The translations under genes were made by a program, and so were the position numbers. Shown in pieces: positions 8,546 to 17,801 of a DNA stretch of 64,000 nucleotides. The DNA is from Anabaena cylindrica PCC 7122 (GTDB lineage: Bacteria; Cyanobacteriota; Cyanobacteriia; Cyanobacteriales; Nostocaceae). The stretch covers positions 2,918,001 through 2,982,000 of the forward strand of contig NC_019771.1 of assembly GCF_000317695.1 (NCBI RefSeq), in the 5' to 3' direction. The notes beneath the pieces were generated by a model, which was not told where the DNA came from, did not search any database, and worked only from the letters and a program-made list of their open reading frames with translations. Each line of letters starts with the position of its first letter. Position 1 is the stretch's first letter.

Positions 8546-9217
8546 TTATGTAAATTGCCTACTTAAAGTTACAGGTTTATGCACAGTAATCTTCTTTTTG
8601 TGGATCGAAATCATTTTTTTCTCACGTAAATCTCCCAGTAACCTGGTGACAGTAACGCGAGTAGAACCAATTGCTTCAGCGATCGCTTGATGAGATAACT
8701 TCAAATCAATTGTGATGCCATCAGCGCAAGGTACACCAAAATCTCGACAAAGAATTAATAAAAAACTCACCAATCTAGAACCCATATCTCGGTGAGCAAG
8801 CGTTTCAATCATCATCTCTGTCTGAAGAATCCGCGAAGAAAGACCCCGCAGCATTAACATAGATAATTCTGGATTTTCCTTGAGCGCTTGCTCCACTTGT
8901 TCAATTGGTGCCGAAAGCAATTCTACAGCGGTAAATGCCACCGCATGGTAAAATCTATCTGATTTATTGCCCGTTAGCAACGACAACACACCGAAAACGC
9001 TATTTTCCCGCAGCAGCGCTACCGTTATTTCTTCTCCTGCCTCATATACCCTGGAAAGTTTTACAGCACCCTTGAGAAGAAAATAAACTCGTTCGGCAGG
9101 ATCGCCGGGAAAAAAGATCGTTTTGTTGCGTTCAAACGTTTCCACAACCGGAGGAAACGCTCCGGTCGCCATCTGACGAAAAACATTTGCTAGGGCTTTA
9201 TCTTGTGTCACGATCAT
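8546..9217 (-). CDS. ntcA: Global nitrogen regulator NtcA
   Basis: NtcA is the CRP-family regulator that senses 2-oxoglutarate and activates nitrogen assimilation and heterocyst genes. The 223 residues equal the known length in Anabaena. The effector domain (FFPGDPAERVYFLLKGAVKLS, residues about 34-54), the long dimer helix (about 105-135) and the C-terminal helix-turn-helix (LSHQAIAEAIGSTRVTVTRLL, about residues 173-193) are all present. I place the start at MIVTQDKALANVF (9217); the frame extends six codons upstream, but the family starts here. It is divergent from fabI across about 380 bases that should hold its nitrogen-responsive promoters. Confidence 0.97.
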   Translation of the reverse strand: MIVTQDKALANVFRQMATGAFPPVVETFERNKTIFFPGDPAERVYFLLKGAVKLSRVYEAGEEITVALLRENSVFGVLSLLTGNKSDRFYHAVAFTAVELLSAPIEQVEQALKENPELSMLMLRGLSSRILQTEMMIETLAHRDMGSRLVSFLLILCRDFGVPCADGITIDLKLSHQAIAEAIGSTRVTVTRLLGDLREKKMISIHKKKITVHKPVTLSRQFT

Positions 9218-9595
9218 CTCCCTTCCCCTACCCAATGCCGGAAAAACAAAAACTGATTACCTAAGAATACACCTGAAAAATCAAGAAAGCACCGTCAACC
9301 TTTTTGTTTTTCCTATACTCAAATTTGCTGCTTTATAGCCATTTGTTTATCATGATACATAATTCTTGTGATTTTTAGCCATCAATTGTTGATAAGTAGT
9401 TTCAAAACCTCAAGTTAAAAGGTTTTTTTCTATAAAAATTTCCGATATCTTTATAACTTCTTAAACAATCAGCAAAAATTTTGTTGCACTCAACACCCTA
9501 ATTAATTAGATCTATTGAAAATCACGTCGCCAACAAAGTCAAAATAGGCTCAGATTCTAGTATGCTCCTATTGATTGATCAAATTAACAATTTCT
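9218..9595. other. Divergent regulatory region between ntcA and fabI
   Basis: AT-rich and without a gene. Promoters for both flanking genes should lie here. One NtcA-like palindrome is listed separately at 9345-9358. A second weaker match, GTA-n8-TAA, reads on the minus strand at about 9258-9271. No hairpin terminator is visible. Confidence 0.55.
9345..9358 (-). promoter_or_regulatory. Candidate NtcA-binding site in the ntcA upstream region
   Basis: On the minus strand the sequence is GTATCATGATAAAC. The NtcA consensus is GTA-n8-TAC, so this has the first half-site exact and one mismatch in the second (AAC). It is about 130 bases before the ntcA start. ntcA is known to be autoregulated in Anabaena, which supports the idea. 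I could not identify a convincing -10 box at the right spacing, so it remains a candidate. Confidence 0.35.
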
Positions 9596-10372
9596 ATGCT
9601 GAATCTGTCCGGAAAAAACGCCCTAGTAACAGGTATTGCCAATAATCGCTCCATTGCCTGGGGTATTGCCCAACAACTCCACAAAGCAGGTGCTAACTTG
9701 GGTATTACCTATTTGCCCGATGAAAAAGGCAAATTCGAGAAAAAAATATCAGAATTAGTAGAACCCCTCAATCCCAGCTTGTTCCTTCCCTGTAACGTAG
9801 AAAATGAAGAGCAAATTCAATCTACTTTTGAAACAGTCCGCCAGCAATGGGGCAAGATAGACATCCTCATTCATTGCCTAGCTTTTGCAAATAGAGACGA
9901 TTTAACTGGAGATTTTAGCCAGACTTCTCGATCTGGTTTTAATAAAGCTTTGGAAGTTAGCACTTATTCACTAGTGCAGTTAAGTGGTGCTGCTAAACCT
10001 CTGATGACAGATGGTGGCAGTATTGTTACTCTTACATACTTGGGCGCAGTCCGGGCAATCCCTAACTATAACATCATGGGTGTAGCTAAAGCTGGATTAG
10101 AAGCAAGTGTACGTTACTTGGCAGCTGAATTAGGCCCCCAAAATATTCGCGTTAATGGTATTTCCGCAGGCCCTATCCGCACTTTGGCATCTTCAGCTGT
10201 GGGTGGTATTTTGGATATGATTCATCACGTTGAAGAAGTTGCTCCTTTACGTCGGACTGTTACTCAGCTAGAAGTGGGTAATACAGCAGCTTTTTTATGT
10301 AGTGATTTGGCAAGCGGCATTACTGGACAAATCCTGTATGTAGATGCAGGATATGAAATTATGGGAATGTGA
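9596..10372 (+). CDS. fabI: Enoyl-[acyl-carrier-protein] reductase (NADH)
   Basis: FabI performs the last reduction in each round of fatty-acid elongation. The 258-residue protein starts MLNLSGKNALVTGIANNRSI, with the atypical SDR cofactor motif of FabI, and has the Tyr-x6-Lys type catalytic pair in LGAVRAIPNYNIMGVAKAGLEA (Tyr and Lys about residues 155-165). The C-terminal ITGQILYVDAGYEIMGM is typical. I chose ATG 9596 by family alignment; a TTG seven codons earlier is also in frame. The gene is divergent from ntcA and is followed by repeat arrays before hisB. Confidence 0.95.
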   Translation: MLNLSGKNALVTGIANNRSIAWGIAQQLHKAGANLGITYLPDEKGKFEKKISELVEPLNPSLFLPCNVENEEQIQSTFETVRQQWGKIDILIHCLAFANRDDLTGDFSQTSRSGFNKALEVSTYSLVQLSGAAKPLMTDGGSIVTLTYLGAVRAIPNYNIMGVAKAGLEASVRYLAAELGPQNIRVNGISAGPIRTLASSAVGGILDMIHHVEEVAPLRRTVTQLEVGNTAAFLCSDLASGITGQILYVDAGYEIMGM

Positions 10373-10457
10373 TAGGAAGCAGAAGAAGCAGGGGGGGCAG
10401 GGAGCAGGGAGCAGGGGGAAGAAAGCTCAATACTCTCTGCCTCATCTCCCTATTTCT

Positions 10458-10506
10458 AATGACCAATGACCAATGACCAATGACCAATGACCAATGACTA
10501 ATGACT
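10458..10506 (+). repeat. Seven-unit heptamer array running into the hisB start codon
   Basis: Five AATGACC units and two AATGACT units are in perfect register; the last unit contains the ATG of hisB at 10501. There is therefore no GGAG-type ribosome site in the usual place. A GC-rich GGGAGCAGGGAGCAGGGG run at about 10393-10419 precedes it. Confidence 0.9.
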
Positions 10507-11097
10507 AACAACCGCATTGCTACAGTTCACCGCACTACTGGGGAAACAGATATTCAAGTTACTATCAATCTTGATGGTACAGGCATCTGTAAGGCTGCTA
10601 CGGGTATTCCTTTTTTGGATCATATGTTGCATCAAATAGCTTCTCATGGGCTGTTTGATTTAGATATTCAAGCTCAAGGTGACTGGGAAATTGATGATCA
10701 CCACACTAATGAAGATGTGGGTATTACTTTAGGTCAAGCTTTATATCAAGCACTAGGTAACAAAAAAGGTATTGTCCGCTTTGGTAATTTTCTTGCACCC
10801 TTAGATGAAGCTTTAATTCAGGTGGCTTTAGACTTTTCTGGAAGACCTCATCTTAGCTATAGTTTAGAAATTCCTACTCAACGGGTAGGAACTTATGATA
10901 CTCAATTGGTACGTGAGTTTTTTGTGGCATTGGTAAATCATAGCCAAATGACCTTGCATATTCGCCAGTTAGATGGTATAAATTCACATCATATTATTGA
11001 AGCAACTTTTAAAGCTTTTGCTAGAGCCATGCGAATGGCAGTAGAAATAGATCCCCGACGTGCGGAGACTATTCCTAGTTCTAAAGGTGTTTTATAA
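10501..11097 (+). CDS. hisB: Imidazoleglycerol-phosphate dehydratase
   Basis: HisB catalyses the sixth step of histidine biosynthesis. The 198-residue single-domain enzyme has the expected manganese-binding motifs: FLDHMLHQIASHG (about residues 38-50), DDHHTNEDVGITLG (about 65-78), and later HHIIEATFKAFARAMRMA (about 162-179). The length matches monofunctional bacterial HisB. The start codon lies inside an AATGACT heptamer array, so the first codons MTN are themselves part of the repeat. Several in-frame or out-of-frame ATGs occur in the array; translation presumably begins without a Shine-Dalgarno contact. hisD is elsewhere in this window (43678), so the his genes are dispersed. Confidence 0.95.
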   Translation: MTNNRIATVHRTTGETDIQVTINLDGTGICKAATGIPFLDHMLHQIASHGLFDLDIQAQGDWEIDDHHTNEDVGITLGQALYQALGNKKGIVRFGNFLAPLDEALIQVALDFSGRPHLSYSLEIPTQRVGTYDTQLVREFFVALVNHSQMTLHIRQLDGINSHHIIEATFKAFARAMRMAVEIDPRRAETIPSSKGVL

Positions 11098-11233
11098 GTT
11101 GCTAGAAAAAGTGTTATGAAGCTCATTGGTTGGCGATAAATGACACATTAAAATAATGAGTGCTATTTATTATCGTCCTACCAGATATTCTGTAATTAAT
11201 CACATCTAGCCGGGAATTGATCATTTAACCGCA

Positions 11234-12208
11234 ATGAATTCTGTTGCCGACACCCCTGAACCTCAACTTAATCCTTTAGAACAACCACCAGTAGTCCTAA
11301 CTTCTGAGTTGCGAAAAGTCTATCGTACTGGGTTTTGGCTGAATCAAAAAGTTGTATCCCTCAAAAGTTGTTCTTTACAAGTTTATCCAGGGCAAACCTT
11401 TGGTTTACTAGGCCCTAATGGTGCTGGTAAAACTACGCTGTTAAAACTGTTGCTGGGAATTATCCGTCCTTCTTCTGGGAGGGGTTTATTATTAGGTAAG
11501 CCAATTGGCGATCGCTCTGTGAAGCAAAAGATTGGTTATTTGCCAGAGAATCCCTATTTATACGACTATCTGACTGGGTGGGAATTTTTGCAGTTAGCAG
11601 CGGGGTTATTCCAAATTCCCCGTCAGTTACAACGTCAACGCATTCCCCAACTGCTGGAATTAGTTGGTTTATCTCAAGTTGATGCTCGTAAAAAGCTGAT
11701 GCGCCGTTATTCTAAGGGTATGCTTCAGCGTGTTGGCATGGCTCAGGCATTAATTAATGATCCCGATTTGGTATTTCTGGATGAACCCATGTCTGGACTT
11801 GATCCTTTAGGACGTTACCAAATGCGAGAAATTATTCTTTCTTTGAAAGCTGCTGGAAAAACAATATTTTTCAACAGTCATGTTTTGAGTGAAGTGGAAC
11901 AAATATGCGATCGCGTAGCTATCCTAAATCAAGGAGAATTAATTTGCTCTGGTTCTCTCAATGAACTCTTAGGCACAGAAAACTCATATCATGTTAAAGG
12001 TCTAGGGGGCGATGGAGCAACTCTCAAAAAAAGGATACCCGATCTAGAATTTAAGCCTGATGGTTCTTGGCACGGCATATTACAAGATGATTACTATGAT
12101 TTTCTGGCCAGTCTCCGGTTAATGGGAGGCGAAATCATTACCATGAACTTATCTCGTCAATCTCTAGAGGAATTCTTTATCCAGCAGATCCAAAAACAAA
12201 ATCATTAA
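11234..12208 (+). CDS. ABC transporter ATP-binding protein (ABC-2/CcmA type)
   Basis: The 324 residues contain every ABC ATPase motif: Walker A GPNGAGKTTLLKLLLG (about residues 60-75), signature YSKGMLQRVGMAQAL (about 159-173), Walker B DPDLVFLDEPMSGLDP, and the switch His in FFNSHVLSEVEQ. The extended C-terminal domain (from about 245) is usual for ABC-2 exporters that pump drugs, lipids or polysaccharides. No permease is adjacent: the next 830 bases are non-coding, followed by a polysaccharide export protein gene. Transport of a surface polysaccharide is a guess from that neighbour only. Confidence 0.85.
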   Translation: MNSVADTPEPQLNPLEQPPVVLTSELRKVYRTGFWLNQKVVSLKSCSLQVYPGQTFGLLGPNGAGKTTLLKLLLGIIRPSSGRGLLLGKPIGDRSVKQKIGYLPENPYLYDYLTGWEFLQLAAGLFQIPRQLQRQRIPQLLELVGLSQVDARKKLMRRYSKGMLQRVGMAQALINDPDLVFLDEPMSGLDPLGRYQMREIILSLKAAGKTIFFNSHVLSEVEQICDRVAILNQGELICSGSLNELLGTENSYHVKGLGGDGATLKKRIPDLEFKPDGSWHGILQDDYYDFLASLRLMGGEIITMNLSRQSLEEFFIQQIQKQNH

Positions 12209-13040
12209 CCCCGCTAGTACTGCTTTTATACGAGAAGCTACGTGTACCTTGCTTCTTTTTAGGCGTAAGCAGAATTTTAAGTATGTAACTAAAAGTAAAG
12301 TTGCTCCAAACCCCCTTCCTTCCTGTCTTCTGGCTTGCCCTAACGATAAATATTCATGCCCACCTACTGATCGCCTCAATAAATATTGCCAAAATGTATA
12401 ATGAATTTTCTTTTAGAGGTAGTAAAACAGCTTAAGTAAGAATTCTATTGCGTCGAATACTGCTATTGTGAAACTGACTGATAAATTCCAATAGTTATTT
12501 TAGCGACTACATCTAAGTTAAAAAAATAATTGAAAATGTAGTGTTAATGACCCTTAATTAATTTGATTATACCTGAGTTCGACATAAGATAATTTGTGGA
12601 AAACTCGCCCCCGCTAGGAGTCTCAAACCCTTATTATCTCGCCCTTAAAAATCATAACTCCGAACACCGTTCGCGTAGCGTCTCCGTTCGGCGAAGCCGT
12701 ACCGTAGGCATAGGAGAAACTCCGAACACCGAACACAGGTGATTATTTACTGTTTGCATAAATTACCAAAGTATTTCAACTTCAAATATAAATTTTGATT
12801 CTTGACTATTGACTATTTGCATAAAAATTGCTCTAATCGTTATCAATTAAATTTTGCTCACTGAGTTCTGCTTTAAATTAACTTAACTAAAAATTCAGAA
12901 TTCCCCGTTAAATTATATCCGGAAAATCAAGATTACTTAGGAAAATAGCAGTGTTGAGGAACTTCAATAAATAAGTATAGTCAACGTTAAAATGTCTAGA
13001 CAATACTTTACAGATCGTAGTCTCTGAGTCTCAGGTAAAT
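12209..13040. other. Long non-coding stretch with dispersed repeat fragments
   Basis: About 830 bases without a credible gene. At about 12664-12740 there is a repeat made of GTTCGCGTAGCGTCTCCG and GCCGTACCGTAGGCATAGG, flanked by two CTCCGAACACCG copies; this is like the short palindromic repeats found throughout Nostoc genomes. Near 12801 a TTGACTATTGACTATT partial heptamer repeat is present. The final ~150 bases are AT-rich and presumably hold the promoter of the export gene. Confidence 0.6.
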
Positions 13041-14471
13041 ATGCTTAATATACATTTGTGGAAAATTTTCACCCATTCAACTACGGCTGTAGTTTTATTA
13101 ACGACTGTCAATATCGCTTTACCATCTGTTAGTCTAGCGCAGCAACAACCAGTATCATCTTCGAGTATATCTACAGATTACTTATTAGGGGGTGGCGATC
13201 GCATTCGCGTCAATGTATTTGAAGTACCAGAATATACAGGTGAATACCAAGTTCCCCCAGGTGGTGCGATTAATATGCCCTTAATTGGCAGCATCTCCGT
13301 TCTGGGATTAACAACAGAACAGGCATCTGACGAAATAGCCAGAAGATATGCTCGTTTTCTTAAACGTCCCCTGATATCTGTGAATTTGTTATCATCTCGT
13401 CCCATCAATGTTTTTGTAGCCGGAGAAGTAACAAGACCAGGATCTTACACTCTCAGCTTAGAAGGAAGTGGGGGAGACAGTCCAGGTGTACAATATCCGA
13501 CGGTATTAGCTGCCCTGACTACAGCCCAAGGGGTAACACTAGCAGCAGATGTAACCAAAGTACAATTACGCCGTAAAATAGGACGTTCCGGTGAGCAAGT
13601 TGTCAGTTTTAACTTGAAAGAACTCACTCAAACGGGCAGGATATCGCAAGATATTACCCTACGAGATGGAGACACTATCGTTGTCCCCACTGCTACGGAT
13701 TTCAATGTTGCTGAAGCCCGCAATTTATTCGCCACTAACTATGCAGCTAGTCAAAGCTCACCCCGCACTGTAGCCATTACAGGTCAAGTTTACCGTCCCG
13801 GTTCCTATCTTGTCACTTCAGGAACTACTGGTGGTAATGATGGTGGAGCGCCGGGAACTGGTTTACCGACTGTCATGCGAGCAATTCAACTAGCTGGGGG
13901 AATTACATCACAAGCAGATGTTCGTAGTATTAAAATCCGTCGTCCTACAAGAATTGGCTCAGAACAAAGCTTAAATGTTAATCTCTGGGAGTTATTGCAG
14001 ACCGGGGATCTGAATCAAGATGTAGTATTGCAAGATGGAGACACAATCGTTGTTCCCACGGCCACAGATATCAACACAGCCGAAGCCACTCAATTAGCTA
14101 CCACTACTTTGTCACCGGCAAAAATTCAAGTTGGGGTAGTAGGAGAAGTTAAAAAACCTGGATTAACAGATTTACAACCCAATAGCTCTTTAAATCAGGC
14201 ATTACTTGCCGCTGGTGGGTTTAATGATGCTAGAGCTAGTAGTGCTGCGGTAGATTTAATTCGCCTCAATCCTAATGGGACTGTATCCAAACGCATAGTC
14301 AAAATAGATTTCTCAAAAGAAATTAATGAGGAAACCAATCCCATACTTCGCAATAATGATGTTGTTGTAGTCAGCCGTTCTGGTATTGCTAAAACCAGTG
14401 ATACAGTCAATACTGTAGCTGGTCCTTTCGGTACTATTTTGGGTATTGTTAGGTTGTTTTTTGGATTCTAG
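13041..14471 (+). CDS. Periplasmic/outer-membrane polysaccharide export protein (Wza-like, SLBB domains)
   Basis: A signal peptide (residues 1 to about 33, cleaved after SVSLA) precedes a poly_export domain starting YLLGGGDRIRVNVFEVPEYTG (about 48) and at least three SLBB-type modules: RPINVFVAGEVTRPGSYTL (about 117), SPRTVAITGQVYRPGSYLV (about 239) and KIQVGVVGEVKKPGLTDL (about 365). The two central modules are internal duplicates sharing LQDGDTIVVPTATDxN. At 476 residues it fits cyanobacterial export proteins linked to exopolysaccharide secretion. There is no lipobox, unlike E. coli Wza. It is followed by a good terminator, so it appears to be a single-gene unit. Confidence 0.88.
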   Translation: MLNIHLWKIFTHSTTAVVLLTTVNIALPSVSLAQQQPVSSSSISTDYLLGGGDRIRVNVFEVPEYTGEYQVPPGGAINMPLIGSISVLGLTTEQASDEIARRYARFLKRPLISVNLLSSRPINVFVAGEVTRPGSYTLSLEGSGGDSPGVQYPTVLAALTTAQGVTLAADVTKVQLRRKIGRSGEQVVSFNLKELTQTGRISQDITLRDGDTIVVPTATDFNVAEARNLFATNYAASQSSPRTVAITGQVYRPGSYLVTSGTTGGNDGGAPGTGLPTVMRAIQLAGGITSQADVRSIKIRRPTRIGSEQSLNVNLWELLQTGDLNQDVVLQDGDTIVVPTATDINTAEATQLATTTLSPAKIQVGVVGEVKKPGLTDLQPNSSLNQALLAAGGFNDARASSAAVDLIRLNPNGTVSKRIVKIDFSKEINEETNPILRNNDVVVVSRSGIAKTSDTVNTVAGPFGTILGIVRLFFGF

Positions 14472-14530
14472 ATTAAGTTTGACAATTGGGGAAAATTTTT
14501 CAATTCCCCTTATTGAGAATATAAGATTTC

Positions 14531-14556
14531 AGCCTGCATGAGCAGGCTTAGTTTTT
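14531..14556 (+). terminator. Rho-independent terminator for the export gene
   Basis: AGCCTGC-ATGA-GCAGGCT forms a perfect 7-bp stem with a 4-base loop, followed by TAGTTTTTG. A weaker hairpin (GGGGAA with TTCCCC at about 14487-14510) lies just upstream. Confidence 0.75.
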
Positions 14557-14617
14557 GATAGCAGCTATCAAAAAAGCGTTCATTCCGTGAAATCCTTAAA
14601 TCTTTTAAATCAGTGAT

Positions 14618-14645
14618 AAAAAAAGCTCTTGCTATGAGCAAGAGC
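14618..14645 (-). terminator. Rho-independent terminator for psbDC
   Basis: On the minus strand GCTCTTGC-TCATA-GCAAGAGC (8-bp stem) is followed by TTTTTTT. It lies about 50 bases after the psbC stop codon. Confidence 0.85.
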
Positions 14646-14693
14646 AGAAAAATTAATTATCAGTGATGAAAAAACCTGATCACAACTTAGTCG

Positions 14694-16082
14694 TTAGTCA
14701 AGGTCATTCATAAACATAACTGGCTCAGTCTCGCGGTCAATACCTTTTTCAAAACCACCAGCAGCCGCACGAGCGCGTCCTGCGTGCCACAAGTGACCGA
14801 TGAGGAAAAAGAAACCTAACACAAAGTGAGAGGTAGCTAACCACGCACGGGGAGATACATAGTTAAAAGAGTTGATTTCAGTAGCCACACCACCTACAGA
14901 GTTCAAAGAACCCAGAGGAGCATGAGTCATGTATTCAGCAGCACGACGAGCTTGCCAAGGCTGAATATCGTTCTTGACTTTTTCTAGATCAAGACCGTTA
15001 GGACCACGCAGAGGCTCTAACCAAGGGCCACGGAAATCCCAGAAGCGCATGGTTTCACCACCGAAGATAATTTCACCGGTAGGTGAGCGCATTAGGTATT
15101 TACCTAGACCTGTGGGGCCTTGAGCAGAACCGACGTTAGCACCTAAGCGTTGGTCACGAATCAAGAAGGTTAAAGCTTGAGCTTGAGAAGCTTCAGGACC
15201 AGTAGGACCAAAGAATTCACTAGGGTAAACGGTGTTGTTGTACCAAACCATAGTTGAGGCAATAAATCCCATCAAGGATAAAGCGCCTAAGCTATAAGAC
15301 AGGTAAGCTTCACCAGACCAGATAAAAGCACGACGCGCCCAAGCGAAAGGCTTGGTAAAGATGTGCCAAATACCGCCAGAAATACAAATTAAGGCAATCC
15401 AGATGTGACCACCGATAACATCTTCCATGTTATCGACGCTAACAATCCAGCCTTCTCCACCGAAGGGAGATTTGATTAAATAACCAAATATCACCGCTGG
15501 GTTGAGTGTAGGGTTGGTAATGACACGAACATCACCACCACCGGGAGCCCAAGTGTCGTATACACCACCGAAGAACATAGCCTTCAGCACTAACAGCAGC
15601 GCACCACATCCCAAGATGATCAGGTGGAAGCCGATGATGTTGGTCATCTTGTTCTTGTCTTTCCAGTCGTAACCAAAGAAAGAGGAGTACTCTTCTAAGG
15701 TTTCTGGGCCCCGAACGGCATGATAGATACCGCCGAAACCCAGTACGGCAGAGGAAATTAAGTGCAGTACACCAGCAACAAAGTAGGGAAAGGTGTCGAT
15801 AACTTCACCACCTGCGGCAACGCCCCAACCTAAAGTGGCGATGTGAGGTAGAAGAATCAAGCCCTGTTCGTACATGGGCTTTTCTGGGATAAAGTGAGCA
15901 ACTTCAAATAAAGTCATTGCTCCAGCCCAGAAGACGATTAAACCAGCATGGGCTACGTGAGCGCCAAGCAGTTTACCAGATAGGTTAATTAAACGAGCGT
16001 TACCAGACCACCAAGCAAAACCGCTTGATTCTAGGTCCCGGCCACCGCCAATAACTGATGATCTATTAGAGAGCGTTACCAC
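14694..16082 (-). CDS. psbC: Photosystem II CP43 chlorophyll-binding protein
   Basis: CP43 is the inner antenna of photosystem II and supplies ligands to the manganese cluster. The 462-residue protein reads MVTLSNRSSVIGGGRDLESS then GFAWWSGNARLINLSGKLLG, with six membrane helices and the large lumenal loop containing GGETMRFWDFRGPWLEPLRG; the Glu of GGET and Arg of RFWDFRGPW are the conserved residues near the Mn cluster. I choose the GTG at 16082: GAGGAGG lies about 9 bases upstream, inside the end of psbD. The genes overlap by 17 bases, as is usual in cyanobacteria. It is co-transcribed with psbD. Confidence 0.97.
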   Translation of the reverse strand: MVTLSNRSSVIGGGRDLESSGFAWWSGNARLINLSGKLLGAHVAHAGLIVFWAGAMTLFEVAHFIPEKPMYEQGLILLPHIATLGWGVAAGGEVIDTFPYFVAGVLHLISSAVLGFGGIYHAVRGPETLEEYSSFFGYDWKDKNKMTNIIGFHLIILGCGALLLVLKAMFFGGVYDTWAPGGGDVRVITNPTLNPAVIFGYLIKSPFGGEGWIVSVDNMEDVIGGHIWIALICISGGIWHIFTKPFAWARRAFIWSGEAYLSYSLGALSLMGFIASTMVWYNNTVYPSEFFGPTGPEASQAQALTFLIRDQRLGANVGSAQGPTGLGKYLMRSPTGEIIFGGETMRFWDFRGPWLEPLRGPNGLDLEKVKNDIQPWQARRAAEYMTHAPLGSLNSVGGVATEINSFNYVSPRAWLATSHFVLGFFFLIGHLWHAGRARAAAGGFEKGIDRETEPVMFMNDLD

Positions 16083-17121
16083 GAGGTAATACCTCCTCAG
16101 GGAATACAAATTGTTCGTGGGGTTGATCTTGAGGAGCCATCCAAGCGCGGATACCCTCGTTCAGCAAAATATTTTTGGTATAGAAAGTTTCAAACTCTGG
16201 GTCTTCTGCTGCCCGTAATTCTTGGGAAACGAAGTCATAAGCCCGCAGGTTGAGTGCCAAGCCAACGATGCCTACAGATGCCATCCATAAGCCTGTGACT
16301 GGTACGAACAACATGAAGAAGTGCAACCAACGTTTGTTAGAGAAAGCAATACCGAAAATCTGTGACCAGAAACGGTTTGCTGTCACCATTGAGTAGGTTT
16401 CTTCAGCTTGGGTGGGGTTGAATGCAGGGAAGGTGTTGGAACCTTCGCCGTCATCAAACAGGGTGTTTTCTACTGTGGCTCCGTGAATCGCCGACAGTAA
16501 TGCTCCACCTAAGATTCCCGCTACACCCATCATGTGAAAGGGGTTGAGTGTCCAGTTGTGGAACCCTTGCAGGAATAGTAAGAACCGGAAGATTGCTGCT
16601 ACACCAAAGCTGGGTGCAAAGAACCAGCTTGATTGTCCCAAGGGGTACATCAAGAAGACGCTGACGAAAACGGCAATTGGTCCTGAGAATGCTAGTGCGT
16701 TGTAAGGACGAATTCCTACTAGTCTGGCGATTTCAAATTGACGCAACATGAAGCCAATTAGACCAAAGGCTCCGTGTAATGCTACGAATGGCCATAGGCC
16801 ACCTAGTTGAAACCAACGGGTTAGGTCTCCTTGAGCTTCAGGTCCCCAGAGTAACAACAGGGAATGTCCCATGCTGTTGGCTGGTGTGGATACTGCTACT
16901 GTGAGGAAGTTAGCTCCTTCTAAATAGGAGGATGCTAATCCGTGGGTGTACCAGGAGGTGACGAAGGTTGTACCGGTCAGCCAACCGCCTAGTGCGAGGA
17001 AGGCGCAGGGAAATAATAATATTCCTGACCAACCTACGAATACGAAGCGATCGCGCTTTAACCAGTCGTCTAATACGTCAAACCACCCTCTACTCGGGGC
17101 GCGTCCAACTGCGATGGTCAT
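16066..17121 (-). CDS. psbD: Photosystem II D2 reaction-centre protein
   Basis: D2 pairs with D1 to bind the photosystem II electron carriers. The 351-residue protein begins MTIAVGRAPSRGWFDVLDDW and has five membrane helices; SNTFPAFNPTQAEETYSM and HNWTLNPFHMMGVAGILGGALL are hallmark segments with chlorophyll, quinone and iron ligands. The length and sequence are canonical. It is the first gene of the psbD-psbC pair and ends within the psbC ribosome site and start. Its 5' region is long and carries two inverted repeats (listed separately). Confidence 0.98.
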   Translation of the reverse strand: MTIAVGRAPSRGWFDVLDDWLKRDRFVFVGWSGILLFPCAFLALGGWLTGTTFVTSWYTHGLASSYLEGANFLTVAVSTPANSMGHSLLLLWGPEAQGDLTRWFQLGGLWPFVALHGAFGLIGFMLRQFEIARLVGIRPYNALAFSGPIAVFVSVFLMYPLGQSSWFFAPSFGVAAIFRFLLFLQGFHNWTLNPFHMMGVAGILGGALLSAIHGATVENTLFDDGEGSNTFPAFNPTQAEETYSMVTANRFWSQIFGIAFSNKRWLHFFMLFVPVTGLWMASVGIVGLALNLRAYDFVSQELRAAEDPEFETFYTKNILLNEGIRAWMAPQDQPHEQFVFPEEVLPRGNAL

Positions 17122-17801
17122 TGAACTAAAATCCTCTTTTTTACTAAAATTGCCACGTTTTTAGGTTTTTACCTTGGTCAGATTTACTGAGTTGGGGCTA
17201 CTACCGCGAGGAATTAAACGTTTTTTTGAGACTTTTCGCCACTGCTAAGTGGCTGAAATTCTGAGAACCTAATGCTTTACTAGCTAGGCATTTCTCAGAA
17301 TTATGCCATTATGCGTACCACTAACTAAATCTCTAGATTGTGGTAACTTAATGATTCTTAACTTATCACATTAATCAGGGTTTGCGGTGGAGACACGCAA
17401 ATCAATGGGGTATTTGGCGTGCTACAACTTATCTGTGGTAATTGTAGTTAAGGATTCTTGTCTTGTTTGGGTTTGATATTAATTATGAATACCAAAATTT
17501 TAACAATCTGACATACATTTTCTCATAAATCTTACAAATTTTTTTTGGGATAAAACCTTCTCCTTCCTACCCTCCCTCTATCTTTATGTGGTCAAAACTT
17601 GCAATACTGACTGCTCAAGTGGCACACTTACGTCTAGAGAGCAATTAATTTTTCGCGTTTGGCTAAAGCGTGTAAGCTTACTGTAGCTTGCTTCTCGAAG
17701 GGTGGAATCACCGCTCCCATACTCCCGTTGAAGTAAGAAGTAAGTTTCTAGATTCGTCTAGGTTTTATATAGCAGAATATCTCACAGGCCAAGGTAGTTC
17801 C
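17122..17801. other. Divergent regulatory region between psbD and ycf4
   Basis: About 680 bases with no supported gene. It holds the inverted repeats at 17238-17302 in the psbD leader. A frame open from 17688 joins ycf4 but its first 38 codons do not look like Ycf4, so I leave it out. Around 17650-17705 there is a GTTTGGCTAAAGCGTGTAAG-type fragment resembling dispersed repeats. Promoters of both genes must lie here. Confidence 0.6.
17238..17302 (-). promoter_or_regulatory. Two inverted repeats in the psbD 5' region
   Basis: GCCACT-GCTA-AGTGGC (17238-17253) is a 6-bp stem with 4-base loop. Directly beside it, AATTCTGAGAA (17257-17267) pairs perfectly with TTCTCAGAATT (17292-17302) across 24 bases that contain a further ATGC/GCAT pair. 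In the minus-strand direction both lie about 120-180 bases before the psbD ATG, so they could fold in the mRNA leader or bind a dimeric regulator. Confidence 0.5.

Noticed and set aside
16066..16082. psbD/psbC overlap as an anomaly
   Set aside because: A short overlap with a GTG start for psbC is the normal arrangement in cyanobacteria.
17688..17801. N-terminal extension of Ycf4
   Set aside because: The 38 extra codons do not resemble Ycf4, which begins at 17802.
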